The notes under the pieces were generated by a model that worked only from the letters and a program-made list of their open reading frames with translations, was not told the origin of the DNA and did no database searches. The translations under genes and the position numbers were made by a program. DNA of 64,000 nucleotides, taken from contig CAYLRN010000003.1 of the NCBI GenBank assembly GCA_964386385.1, positions 1 through 64,000 on the forward strand, read 5' to 3'. Below, piece by piece: positions 38,791-48,332 of this stretch. Within the stretch, counting starts at the first letter, position 1; each line of letters starts with the position of its first letter. The DNA is from RUG572 sp964386385. GTDB taxonomy: Bacteria > Verrucomicrobiota > Kiritimatiellia > RFP12 > UBA1067.

Positions 38791-41700
38791 ATGAAGACAT
38801 CGAAGACTATCGCGCTGTCCGCAATCGCGGCGGTCTGCGTCGCGGAGGCGTTCGCAGTCGTCACCAACGACTGGGCGCAGTCGGCCGGCGGGAACACGCC
38901 CGCCACCGCGTATGCGTGGACGGACGGCGCGAACTGGAAGGGCGGCGCGGCGCCCGGCGACCGCGAAATCGTCCGCCTCTTCTCCCCCGCCGCGCCGTGC
39001 TACGTCGCGCTGCCGGACGACCTGTACGTCCAGTCGCTATCCGGCAGCGGCAACGCCCGCCTGATCGGCGAGCGGATCTATCTGACGCGCGCGGTCGACA
39101 GCACGGAATTCGCCATCATGCAGAACTGCCGCGTCTATGCCGACGTCTACTACGGCACTGACACCGACAGTGTTCCCAATCCGCTTGGCAAGACGCGTGT
39201 CCCCTACTTCGGCGACATCTCACTGGCGGGGCGCGTCATTGCCGAGAACTGGAACATAACGCCCGCCTGGGGCACGACTGCCCACCACCTCGACTGGTAC
39301 GCGACGTCGTCCAATCCACTGCGCACTGACGACATCGTGCTGGGAGAGGGCGTCAAGTACCATCCCGGCAACGGCAACGTGGCCGTCTACGCGCCGCAGG
39401 GCGCGGACGCCTGCACGGGGACGTGGAGGCAGACCGCCGGTTCGCCCTACATTGAGTGCGTCTCTGAGACGGCGCATCCAATCGCGGTCGGCACGATTGT
39501 CGCCGGCGCGGGAATCCCCGACGGCGCGTACGTGCGCAGGAAGTTCGATTCCGGCCTCGTCGAACTGAGCCAGTCCGCCACGGAGACGATCGACGCGAAC
39601 GAGCTCGTGTTCGCGGCATTCACGCCGGACGTCAGGATTTCCATGAAGACGTTCAGCCGGCAGGGAAGCGGCGCGACGGACTTCAAGCTCTTCAAGTACC
39701 GTGAACAGGACACGCTGCGCTTCGAGATAGACGACTACCAGACGTCCAAGGTGCAGATCAACCGCCTTGGCCTCACGGCAACGGAATGCAAGGACTACGT
39801 GCCGGGAACGCACGTCTTCCGCAAGACCGCCACGGCCGGCGTGGACGCCCTTCAGAACTGCCACCTTGAACTGGCCGGCGCGTCCGACGGAACGCCGACG
39901 GCGTTTTCCGCAAATCGCCCGTGGTCTTTCGTCGAATCGTGGTACACGGCCCGCGTCACGGTGACGGAGGACAAGACGGCCTCCGTCGCCGTCATCACGA
40001 ACTGGATCGGCACGCTCGTCAAGGACGGCGCCGGCTCGCTTTCGCTTGGCTTCGGCAACGCCACCAACACCGGTGCGCTCGTCGTCTCCGAGGGTACGGT
40101 CGCGCTGGGGACGGCGGCAGCACTGGGCGGTGTGCGGCCAAGCATCGCAACTCTGCGCATCGCGCCCGGCGCCACGCTGCAGCTTCCGGCGGAGGGCCTT
40201 GCGGTCGACGTCCTCGACGCGACGACCGAGGCGTTCGTCTCGGGACCGGGCGAGCTCCAGGTCATGCTGTCCCCCGGCGCCGACCTGGACGCGGTCACGC
40301 TGACGAACGGCGCCACGCTGCGCGTCGTCGGCATGGGCGTCCCGATCGAGGATGGAATGCACGTCGTGGAAAAGCCAGTCGCCGCCGTCGTCGGACACCC
40401 CGCGTTCTGGGTCGACGCCTCGAAGCCGGACACGATCGACTACGTCACGGAGAACGGCGTGAACTACGTCACGCGCTGGAACGACTGCCGCGAGGGCGAA
40501 CCGATGTTCTGCACGAACATCGCCCGCCGTTCGCAATTCGTCAACGGCGACTTGATGACGAACAAGTACGTCCGCATAGCGCCCTGCACCGACACCGAAT
40601 ACCTCACCAACACCGAGCAGATGGTCTGGAGCGTCCCGATCAAGGACGTCCGCGCAGTCTTCCTCGTGCAGGATCCGTCCGACGGCGGCGGCGAACTGCT
40701 TGGCCGCTGTTCGTGGCGACTGGGCGACAACCGCTACGGATCGCGCGGCGGCCCGTTCTACCGCGGCGGCTCCGTGAACTGGCAGTCGCCGATAATCGCC
40801 AGGAACTACGGCACGGCCTGCGTCACCAATGGTTGGACGTACCTGAACGGGGCGCACGTGGACGGATTGAAGACCGGCTACCTGGGCAGGTTCATGCAGC
40901 TGGTCGAGCATCACGTCAACACGAACTACCCTGCAAGCAGTTCCTACAAGGAGCTCTGGTGCGACGCCTTCGGCACGGGGTATGCGGACTGCCCGAAGGA
41001 GACTTTCATCCATTCGCACAACGGCGGCCAGCGCATGGCGGAGTGCATAGTCTACACGAACTCGCTCACGTACGCGGAGCGCGCGCAGGTGGCGCAGTAT
41101 CTCGCGCAGAAGTGGCTTGGGAAGGACGCGGACTACGAGGAATGGGCACCGCCGGTCCACGACAGGGCAGGGGACGTCGTCGCGGACGGCGCGTCGGTCG
41201 AAGTCGGGGAAGGGTACATCCACTTCGTGTCAGAGGTGTCCGGCGCCGGGACGCTGACGAAGACCGGCGGCGGCGTCCTCCACGTCGAGGCGCTTCCGTC
41301 GGGCACGGTGGCGGTCGAGGAAGGCGAACTCCGCGTACGGTCGCGCGACATGTCGGACGACGCATTCCCCGTCGAACCCTGGCTGCACGTGGACGCCTCG
41401 CGGCCGGACACGGTCGAACGCGGCGCCGGCGACGCCGTGACGAAGTGGCACGACGTGCGCGGGAACGGCGTCGCCGTCCGGCCGCTCGTGACCTATCGGA
41501 GCGCCACGTGGACGCCGGGCGCGCTGAACGGACGCGCCGTCGTGGACACCGGCGTTCTCGGATCAGGTGCGGGCCTGCGCATCTACAAGGCGGACGGAAC
41601 GGAGTACCTGCACGGCTCCGGCGTCGGCAGCTCCGACCTTGAGTCCCCTGTCCTGAAGACGGTCTTCATCGTCCATGGGTCGAAGAACGGCGGCGGATCG

Positions 41701-42531
41701 CTGCTGGGATGCCTGGGCAACTGCTATCCCGCGCACGGATTCCCGCACAACACGACGCAATTCGGCGCGCCCATGGTCACGCTGGGGAATCAGTCTGCGG
41801 GGTGTTCTCCCGACTACTGGTGGGGCGTGAGCGGAATGTCGGTTGCCGTCTCGAACAAGACCGCCGTCTTCCGCCAGAACGGCGTGGCAATCGACCCGTT
41901 CGTCGACTCCTTCTCCGGCGGGTACGACGTCTTCGCGTTCAAGTGGGCGACCGGACGGAAGAGCGACACGCTGGCGTGCTACGGGCAGAACGCCGGGCAG
42001 ATGGGCGGACTTGAGTACGGCGAGGTCGTCGCCTACGAACGCGAACTGACGGCGGACGAATTTGCCCATGCCGAGGCGATTCTGCGCTGGAAGTGGTTCA
42101 ACCACGTCGAGCCGGGAATGATGGCTGTCGCCGACGGCCTGTTCGTCTCCGCCGGCGCCAAGGCGACGATAGAGGAAGGCCGGTTCGTGCAGGTCGGAGC
42201 GCTGGGCGGCGCGGGCGCGGTGGAAGGCGACGTGCATGTCGCCGCGGGCGGCGCTTTCTGCGCGGAGGTGGCGACGGACGGCATGGTGTCCGGCCCGCTC
42301 GTAGTTGATGGAACGCTTGACGCCTCGCACGGCGGAAGAATCGTCCTGACAGGCGCAGTGAACGCGCTCAAGCCCGGACGCTACGTCCTGGCTGCGGCCT
42401 CGTCCGCCACGCTTGGCGGCGCGTGGACATGCGACCTTGCGCGGCGCGACCTGAAGGCGACGCTCGTTCAGGAGGGCGACGCCGTCGTCCTGCGCGTCCT
42501 CGCCGACACCACCCTGATCCTCTTCCGCTAG
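38791..42531 (+). CDS. Large secreted lectin/PATR-like protein, LILFR end
   Basis: 1246 residues. Signal peptide at about 1-22 (TIALSAIAAVCVAEAFA). A W-x(n)-NW module opens the mature part (YAWTDGANWKGGAAPGD). A segment at about 230-270 (GTIVAGAGIPDGAYV...ELSQSATETI) is a common beta repeat of tail and adhesin proteins. Two related lectin-like modules follow, at about 535-790 (HPAFWVDASKPDT ... YAERAQVAQYLAQKW) and 862-1110 (EPWLHVDASRPDT ... LTADEFAHAEAILRWKW), each preceded or followed by PATR-like strands (TLTKTGGGVLHVEALPSGTVAVEEGEL). The chain ends TTLILFR without a barrel or membrane helix. GGGCTGGAC precedes the ATG. Likely a surface glycan-binding protein; no catalytic site was seen. 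Confidence 0.72.
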   Translation: MKTSKTIALSAIAAVCVAEAFAVVTNDWAQSAGGNTPATAYAWTDGANWKGGAAPGDREIVRLFSPAAPCYVALPDDLYVQSLSGSGNARLIGERIYLTRAVDSTEFAIMQNCRVYADVYYGTDTDSVPNPLGKTRVPYFGDISLAGRVIAENWNITPAWGTTAHHLDWYATSSNPLRTDDIVLGEGVKYHPGNGNVAVYAPQGADACTGTWRQTAGSPYIECVSETAHPIAVGTIVAGAGIPDGAYVRRKFDSGLVELSQSATETIDANELVFAAFTPDVRISMKTFSRQGSGATDFKLFKYREQDTLRFEIDDYQTSKVQINRLGLTATECKDYVPGTHVFRKTATAGVDALQNCHLELAGASDGTPTAFSANRPWSFVESWYTARVTVTEDKTASVAVITNWIGTLVKDGAGSLSLGFGNATNTGALVVSEGTVALGTAAALGGVRPSIATLRIAPGATLQLPAEGLAVDVLDATTEAFVSGPGELQVMLSPGADLDAVTLTNGATLRVVGMGVPIEDGMHVVEKPVAAVVGHPAFWVDASKPDTIDYVTENGVNYVTRWNDCREGEPMFCTNIARRSQFVNGDLMTNKYVRIAPCTDTEYLTNTEQMVWSVPIKDVRAVFLVQDPSDGGGELLGRCSWRLGDNRYGSRGGPFYRGGSVNWQSPIIARNYGTACVTNGWTYLNGAHVDGLKTGYLGRFMQLVEHHVNTNYPASSSYKELWCDAFGTGYADCPKETFIHSHNGGQRMAECIVYTNSLTYAERAQVAQYLAQKWLGKDADYEEWAPPVHDRAGDVVADGASVEVGEGYIHFVSEVSGAGTLTKTGGGVLHVEALPSGTVAVEEGELRVRSRDMSDDAFPVEPWLHVDASRPDTVERGAGDAVTKWHDVRGNGVAVRPLVTYRSATWTPGALNGRAVVDTGVLGSGAGLRIYKADGTEYLHGSGVGSSDLESPVLKTVFIVHGSKNGGGSLLGCLGNCYPAHGFPHNTTQFGAPMVTLGNQSAGCSPDYWWGVSGMSVAVSNKTAVFRQNGVAIDPFVDSFSGGYDVFAFKWATGRKSDTLACYGQNAGQMGGLEYGEVVAYERELTADEFAHAEAILRWKWFNHVEPGMMAVADGLFVSAGAKATIEEGRFVQVGALGGAGAVEGDVHVAAGGAFCAEVATDGMVSGPLVVDGTLDASHGGRIVLTGAVNALKPGRYVLAAASSATLGGAWTCDLARRDLKATLVQEGDAVVLRVLADTTLILFR

Positions 42532-42559
42532 CCGGCGTGTGTGATCGGGCGGTTGCCTG

Positions 42560-42620
42560 GGGAGGGGCGCGCTCCTGCGCGACCGTTGCGGCGGCGGACG
42601 CGCAGGAGCGCGTCCCTCCC
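42560..42620. repeat. Composite nested palindrome, second copy
   Basis: Outer GGAGGG...CCCTCCC stem around two hairpins (GGGCGCGC-TCCT-GCGCGACC and GGACGCGC-AGGA-GCGCGTCC). Same architecture as 33783-33847. Confidence 0.8.
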
Positions 42621-42681
42621 GCGTGAATCAGACTTTGCGGCGCATGAGGATATGCGCCCTCTCGCGTGGATTCGGTTTTAC

Positions 42682-42757
42682 GGCGGGGCGGGACGCCCCG
42701 CCCTACCGGATGGACAGACGAATGGCATTCTGGTAGGGCGCGACGTCTCGTCGCGCC
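42682..42757. repeat. Dispersed 49-bp repeat (inverted copy 2) plus a second palindrome
   Basis: 42682-42730 is the inverted copy of 38631-38679, with palindrome GGCGGGGCG-GGA-CGCCCCGCC. Seven bases later comes GGCGCGACG-TCT-CGTCGCGCC (42737-42757). Frames stay open across this region into the gene at 42876 but the region is not coding. Confidence 0.8.
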
Positions 42758-42803
42758 GTCGCGGGCGATCAGGCGCTGTCTAAACGTTTGCCCGATTTCG
42801 CGC

Positions 42804-42830
42804 TTGCGGAGAAAAAAAAATGGATATACT
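42804..42830 (+). promoter_or_regulatory. A-run spacer promoter 6
   Basis: TTGCGG (42804-42809), a 15-nt spacer with nine A (42812-42820), and TATACT (42825-42830). It has the weakest -35 of the family. GGAGG is present before the ATG at 42876. Confidence 0.65.
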
Positions 42831-42875
42831 GTTCTTCAAATCGTCAGTGTTTTCATTTTAAGACTGGAGGCAGGA

Positions 42876-45800
42876 ATGTCGTTTGAATCCATCTCGAAAT
42901 GGTGCGGCGCGAAGACGGCGCTGCGCAGCGTGTGTCTGGCTCTCGCCGTCTGCGCGTCCGCCACAGGCGGCGCGGACGTCGGACCGGTCGCGGTCTTCAC
43001 GTCGGACTCTTCGTCCGCGACGTACGCCGGGGCGCGTCTGCCTACCGGCGCGTTCACGATCGAATGCTGGTTCAAACTTGATTCCTTTCCCTACGGCGAG
43101 AGCCATCTCGTCAAGCAGTACATTGGCGCAAACGCGGGACGCACGATTCTGATGGTCGCGAAAAAGAACGGGAACTATCTGCCGTGCCTCTTCATCGGCG
43201 GGTCGTACGTCTACGGCACGACAGCCGTCGAGAGCGGCGTGTGGCATCATGTCGCCGCCGTCCGCGAGAGCAATCTGACGACCGTACGCATCTACTTGGA
43301 CGGCGTCCATGAGGGCGTGTCCTCCACGTTCCCGTCCGTGGCCCCGTCCGAAAACGACATTCAGACAAGCGGCGAGAGCCTCTACAATCCGCACTCGCCG
43401 GGCTTCATCCGCGGCGCGGTTGCGGACGTCAGGGTCTGGAGCGTGGCGCGGACGGCGGACGAGATCGCGGCAAGGCGCTTCGACCCGCTCGGCGGCTCAG
43501 AAGCGGGTCTTCTCCACTACTGGCCTCTTCGCGACGGCAAGGGTACGACGGCGTCCGACCTGGCGGGCGGCAGACCGGGGACGCTGACGGGCGTCTCCTG
43601 GTCGTGGACGGCGGCGGAAGATTTTCCGATGATGCGCGAATCAAGCGCGGCCTGGACCGCGGGAGACGGAGCCTGGTCGTCGTCCGCGAACTGGCTGGAC
43701 GGAATCGTCGGCGCGTCCGGACGGCTTGTGCATTTCACGAACTCCGTCTCTGCCGTCAGCGTCGACGCGCCGGCCGGCGCGGGCGGACTTCTCTTCGACA
43801 CGAAGGGCGGCCTTTCCTTTTCGGGGCAGACGCTGACGCTCGACGAACGCGCGCCTGTGCGCGTCCTTTCGGGGGCGGTCTCCTTCGCGAACGACGTCGC
43901 GCTGAATGGTTCTGCGGAGTTCATGCTGAAATCCGGCTCCCGGCTTGCGGCGAAGCGCCTCTCCGGCGCGGGGCCGGTCTCGTTCCAGGGCGGCGTGTCG
44001 TCAGTTGAAGACGTTTCGGGGCTCGTCGGCGAGGCGTCCGTGGACGTCGGTTCGCTGGAAGTCGCCTCCGACGTCTCCGCGCCGATTCGGATGGGGCGCG
44101 GAACGTTCCGCGTCACGTCCGACGCCACGCTCTCCGGCGCGGTCGACCGGGCGACGGGCAGTCCGAACTCGGCCGCCGTCGTCGACGTCGCCTCGGGCGT
44201 GACGGCGACGTTCGCGGGCGAGTTCCGCAAGGGGCAGGGCGCACTGCTCAAGATGGGCGCGGGCACGATGGTCCTCGCCCATTCCGGCGTCCAGACGATC
44301 GCCAGCGGCGCCAACAGTTCGCCTGCGGTGATTCAGGTCGGCGCGGACGGCGAGGGACCGACGGGCGGATGCACTGGCCTGACGATTGCCGACGGGCGTC
44401 TCGTCGTCGACGGCGGGAACGCGACGAACTTCGTCTGCAACGGCCGCGTCACCGTAGGCGGATGCACGACGAAGACCGGTGCCGAGACCGCCGGCGAACT
44501 TGAAGTCCGCAGCGGCGCGCTTGTCTACGATCCGGCGCATTCCGTCTCAATGACTATCGGGCGCAACAACGGCACGGCCACGACCGCGCCGGACGGACTT
44601 TCCTCCAAGCTGATCGTGAGCGGCGGGGCGCTCGCCGGCGTCGGCGTTCTCGGCGTCGGCTACTGGGACGATTCCTTTGGCACGTTCGGCGCCAGCGCGA
44701 AGACGACTACGAGCCGGCCCAAGGTCGTCGTCTCGGACGGCCTTTTGGACGTGGACGAGATCCGGCTGGCGGAAAAGGACGGCATTTCCGCGACGATGGA
44801 CGTCAGCGGCGGAGTCGTGAACGCCGTCAATATCTTCATCGCCAACTCCACCAACACGACGGCAACGCTCGAGCAGACCGGCGGGCGCGTCGCCGTGGAC
44901 AGGCTCGTCCTGGGACGGACTCCGCTGGCCTCCGCCGTCTATCGCCTTGACGGCGGCGAACTCGTCTACTCGCAGCTGGCCTGCGACGACAAGGACGTCG
45001 CGGCGGCAGTCCTGCACCTGAACGGCGGCGTCTGCCGTCCGTCCGCGACGGCCGCCGCGCTGTCCGGCCTGCCGGACGTCCGCGTGGGAAGCGGCGGCGC
45101 GCGTTTCAGTCCCGTCGGGACGTCCTACGTCGTCGCGCAGGACTTCGCGCACGACGGGTCGGCGGACGTCGACGGCGGCCTCGTAAAGCTTGGGACGAAC
45201 CGCCTCGTGTTCGCCTCGACGGCTTCGACGTACAACGGGCCGACGGTCGTCGAGGAGGGAACGCTGCAGGTTACGGGCGAACTTCCTCCCGCTTCCCAGC
45301 TGCGCATCGCCTCCGCCGGCGTCTTCCAGGCGGGGGGAAGCGCGGACGGGACTCTGTCCGTCTCCTCCGTCAGCCTTTCGGACGGCGCCGCGTTCGCGTT
45401 CGCGTTTGCCGGCGATGGCTCCTCAAACGACAGGATCGCCCTCGCCGACGCCGATGGTCTGGCCGGCGCCGTGTCGTTCCGGCTTCTGACTACGGACGGG
45501 CTTGACTTCGCGAAGGACGGCGAGTACGCGCTCTTCACGTACGAATCGGGCGCGCCTGGCGTCTCGTCGTTCACGGTGCAGAATCCGGTCTACGGAAAGT
45601 CGTATTCCTTCGCGGCGGCCGACGGCGTCGTGACGGTGAAGATAGGCGTCGACGCGGCGTCCTCCATATGGAACGTAGACGCGGACGGCACATGGACGGC
45701 GGCGGGCAACTGGACGTCCCCGCCCGACTCGTCTGCGGGCGCCCGCGCAAGGTTCGCAGACGCCATAACCGCGCCGCGCGCGGTCGACGCCTCCGGCGTG

Positions 45801-48056
45801 ACGGCGGGCGGAATATGGTTCGACAGCCAGTTCGCGTACACGCTGGCCGGCTCCGGGCTGACACTGGACAACAATGGCAGGGCGGCCGTGCTGTCGGCGG
45901 CGGGCGGACTGCACTCGGTCTCCGCTCCGGTGACGCTGGCGGGAGACGTCGACGTCGTCCTTGCCAAGGACGCGGGACTTGCGCTAGGGCAGGTTTCCGG
46001 CGCGGGCGCGGCGGTGCGGACGAAAGGGCCGGGGACGCTGACGCTGACGCGGGACGCAGAGGTTGGGACTTTGACGCTGGACGGCTCGACGCTCTCCGCG
46101 TCCGGCACGAACGTCCTCTCCGCCGACATGGAGAGTCTCGGCGACATGGCGCTCTCTCCCGGAAAGAACGCGAGGCTGACGGTTGCGGGACGCACGACCG
46201 CAGCGGGCGGTCTTGTGAAGGGCGGCGCAAGCGTGGCGGACCTTTCGGGCGGCGTGTCAGTGGCCGGCAGGACAACGGTGTCGGACGGTACGCTCGTCCT
46301 GAACGAATCGCTGCCCGGCGCCGTCACGCTCGGCAGGGCCACGATCCACGCGACGCGGAATCTTGAGTTCTCGGGGAACTTCACGCTGGACACTGGCAAC
46401 TCCAACGCGGCCGGCGTGATGGACGTCGACGAGGGCGTGGAGGTCGCTCTCACCGGGCGGCGCGTTTCGTCACGCGGCGCGTTGCTGAAGACCGGGAAGG
46501 GGACGCTTCGCGTGGCGAACTCCTCGAACCAGAACTTCGTCCTCAACGCCAACAGCGGCGTCGGGCAGGTCGTCGTCGGGCCGAACGGGGAGGGACCGGG
46601 CGCAAACTGCTTCGGCATCACGGTGGCAGACGGCAGGGTCGTCTTCGCCGCGCCGGACGGCGTCACCAACTTCGTCTCCGGCTCGCGAATAGCCGTCGGG
46701 TCGATGACGACGACCGCGCCCGGGGCGGAGACGACCGGCGAACTGGAAATCCGCAGCGGCGCTCTCTGCTACACCGACTGCGCGTCGATGACAATCGGAC
46801 GCAACAACGGCACGACCACGACCGCGCCGGACGGACTTGAGCCGAAGCTTCTCGTCACGGGCGGGTCGCTTGTCCTCTTCGGAACGCTCGGCGTCGGATA
46901 CTGGGACAATCAGACCGGGGTGAGCGAGGCCACGTACACGTGCCGCCCATGGGTCGTCGTGACGAACGGACTGCTGCAGGTCGGCAACTTGAACCTGGGC
47001 GAACGCGGGCGGACGTGGGCGACGCTCGATGTCAGCGGCGGACGCTTCGTCTGGACCGCGGCGGCGGATGCCGCAAACGCCGGAGGATTCCGCATGGGTG
47101 TGGACAACGCCGCGACTGCGCTTGCCCGGCTCTCCGGCGACGGCGTGATGGAGTCGGCGAACGGCGCGGACGTGGTCATGGGCGTGTCAGGGACGTCGGT
47201 GTGCGACTTCCACCTCGACGGCGGAACGCTTATCGCGCGGAACTTCGTGAAGGGGTCTGTCGGCGCGACGGCGAACGTCCACTTCAACGGCGGCGTGTTC
47301 CGCCCGACTGCGGACGGCCGGACGATGGCCGGGCTTTCGGCCGCCGTGGTGTCCACGAACGGCGCGGTGTTCGACGTCTCCCGCGCCGCGGACTTCACGG
47401 TCGCGCAGGCGCTGCGCCACGACGACGCGGCGGAGACTGACGGCGGAGTCGTCAAGCGCGGCGCGAACGCGCTCACGCTTACGGCGGCGGACAGCACGTT
47501 CAACGGGCCGCTGGCGGTGGAGGAGGGTCTGCTGCGCGCGGTGGTCTGCTCGACGAACGCGCTGGCCGTCGCGGAGGGCGCGACGTTCGACGCGCTTGGG
47601 GCGACGGCGGTCGTAGGCGGCCTGTCGGGATGCGGCCTCGTCACGAACGGCCTTCTGTCCGTCGTCGGGCGGGTCGAGCCGGGGACGAACGCGGCGGGCG
47701 CAGCGTCGTTGTCCGTGGAGCGCCTGGCGGTCGGCCGCGGCACGGTCTGGTCGTGCGACTGGGCGACGGACGAGTCCGGCGCGCCGTCGTGTCCCGTTCT
47801 GGCGGTGACGAAGGAGCTGGCGTCGACTGGCGCGGGCGTGGTTGACTTCCACTGCGACGCGGACGATCCGCTCCCCTCGCCGTTCACCATCGTGGCGGCG
47901 GAGCTCGCGGCGGACGCCTCCGCGCCGGCCGGGCTTGGCTGGTGGCGGGCGGTCAACACCGGGCGCGGCTTCCCGATGTCGGTGGAGACGAAGGTCGCCG
48001 GCGGGAAACTTGTTTTCACGGCGCGTTCCGGCGGACTTGCGCTGGTCTTCCGCTGA
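42876..48056 (+). CDS. Giant secreted LamG plus PATR-like repeat protein, LALVFR end
   Basis: 1726 residues, the largest gene here. Signal peptide at about 1-33 (ALRSVCLALAVCASATGG). An N-terminal LamG domain spans about 40-235 (FTIECWFKLDSFPYGESHLV, VWHHVAAVRE, ADVRVWSVARTADEIAARR). The rest consists of W..W..NW modules (GDGAWSSSANW near 260, ADGTWTAAGNW near 935) and PATR strands (LVKLGTNRLVFASTASTYNG, VVKRGANALTLTAADSTFNG). A block of about 370 residues is duplicated, at about 420-800 and 1165-1560: both contain TMTIGRNNGT with TTAPDGL nearby, GELE[VI]RSGAL and GVGYWD. The end is SGGLALVFR with no barrel. The start at 42876 follows GGAGG; upstream frame is repeat DNA. Role inferred as adhesin or glycan-binding surface filament. 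Confidence 0.75.
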   Translation: MSFESISKWCGAKTALRSVCLALAVCASATGGADVGPVAVFTSDSSSATYAGARLPTGAFTIECWFKLDSFPYGESHLVKQYIGANAGRTILMVAKKNGNYLPCLFIGGSYVYGTTAVESGVWHHVAAVRESNLTTVRIYLDGVHEGVSSTFPSVAPSENDIQTSGESLYNPHSPGFIRGAVADVRVWSVARTADEIAARRFDPLGGSEAGLLHYWPLRDGKGTTASDLAGGRPGTLTGVSWSWTAAEDFPMMRESSAAWTAGDGAWSSSANWLDGIVGASGRLVHFTNSVSAVSVDAPAGAGGLLFDTKGGLSFSGQTLTLDERAPVRVLSGAVSFANDVALNGSAEFMLKSGSRLAAKRLSGAGPVSFQGGVSSVEDVSGLVGEASVDVGSLEVASDVSAPIRMGRGTFRVTSDATLSGAVDRATGSPNSAAVVDVASGVTATFAGEFRKGQGALLKMGAGTMVLAHSGVQTIASGANSSPAVIQVGADGEGPTGGCTGLTIADGRLVVDGGNATNFVCNGRVTVGGCTTKTGAETAGELEVRSGALVYDPAHSVSMTIGRNNGTATTAPDGLSSKLIVSGGALAGVGVLGVGYWDDSFGTFGASAKTTTSRPKVVVSDGLLDVDEIRLAEKDGISATMDVSGGVVNAVNIFIANSTNTTATLEQTGGRVAVDRLVLGRTPLASAVYRLDGGELVYSQLACDDKDVAAAVLHLNGGVCRPSATAAALSGLPDVRVGSGGARFSPVGTSYVVAQDFAHDGSADVDGGLVKLGTNRLVFASTASTYNGPTVVEEGTLQVTGELPPASQLRIASAGVFQAGGSADGTLSVSSVSLSDGAAFAFAFAGDGSSNDRIALADADGLAGAVSFRLLTTDGLDFAKDGEYALFTYESGAPGVSSFTVQNPVYGKSYSFAAADGVVTVKIGVDAASSIWNVDADGTWTAAGNWTSPPDSSAGARARFADAITAPRAVDASGVTAGGIWFDSQFAYTLAGSGLTLDNNGRAAVLSAAGGLHSVSAPVTLAGDVDVVLAKDAGLALGQVSGAGAAVRTKGPGTLTLTRDAEVGTLTLDGSTLSASGTNVLSADMESLGDMALSPGKNARLTVAGRTTAAGGLVKGGASVADLSGGVSVAGRTTVSDGTLVLNESLPGAVTLGRATIHATRNLEFSGNFTLDTGNSNAAGVMDVDEGVEVALTGRRVSSRGALLKTGKGTLRVANSSNQNFVLNANSGVGQVVVGPNGEGPGANCFGITVADGRVVFAAPDGVTNFVSGSRIAVGSMTTTAPGAETTGELEIRSGALCYTDCASMTIGRNNGTTTTAPDGLEPKLLVTGGSLVLFGTLGVGYWDNQTGVSEATYTCRPWVVVTNGLLQVGNLNLGERGRTWATLDVSGGRFVWTAAADAANAGGFRMGVDNAATALARLSGDGVMESANGADVVMGVSGTSVCDFHLDGGTLIARNFVKGSVGATANVHFNGGVFRPTADGRTMAGLSAAVVSTNGAVFDVSRAADFTVAQALRHDDAAETDGGVVKRGANALTLTAADSTFNGPLAVEEGLLRAVVCSTNALAVAEGATFDALGATAVVGGLSGCGLVTNGLLSVVGRVEPGTNAAGAASLSVERLAVGRGTVWSCDWATDESGAPSCPVLAVTKELASTGAGVVDFHCDADDPLPSPFTIVAAELAADASAPAGLGWWRAVNTGRGFPMSVETKVAGGKLVFTARSGGLALVFR

Positions 48057-48300
48057 GGCGGCGGCGGACCGGACGCGCAGGAGCGCGTCCCTCCCGCTTT
48101 TGCCGGCGGACACGAGCGCGTCGAATGTCGTCCGGTAAATGGGTTTTGCATTGCGCGACGTCCCCGTCGCGCCGTCGTCTGCGACCGTTTCGGCGGCGGC
48201 GCGTGGGGACGCGCGCCCTCCCGGATCCGACGGACGCTTTCGCGCGGCCGCCGAAGATAGGTAGACTCTCAACGTTTCATTCGCCCCAATCGGCGCGATA
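48057..48300. repeat. Palindrome-rich intergenic region before prfB
   Basis: Contains the half element GGACGCGC-AGGA-GCGCGTCC (48071-48090) followed by CTCCC, the core GCGCGACG-TCCC-CGTCGCGC (48153-48172), and a degenerate form near 48200. No gene is seen. Unlike the other clusters, this one is followed by a housekeeping gene rather than an A-run promoter, but it directly follows an FR-tagged gene. Confidence 0.7.
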
Positions 48301-48309
48301 TGATACAAT
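48301..48309 (+). promoter_or_regulatory. Extended -10 promoter of prfB-tsaB
   Basis: TGA plus TACAAT, with no convincing -35. It leaves a leader of about 17 nt that carries AAGAGGA before the ATG at 48333. Confidence 0.5.
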
Positions 48310-48332
48310 CTTGTCCTAATCAAGAGGACACA

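Noticed and set aside
42666..42875. Upstream extension of the 1726-residue protein
   Set aside because: The extra codons come from palindromic repeats and the A-run promoter; GGAGG and a signal peptide place the start at 42876.
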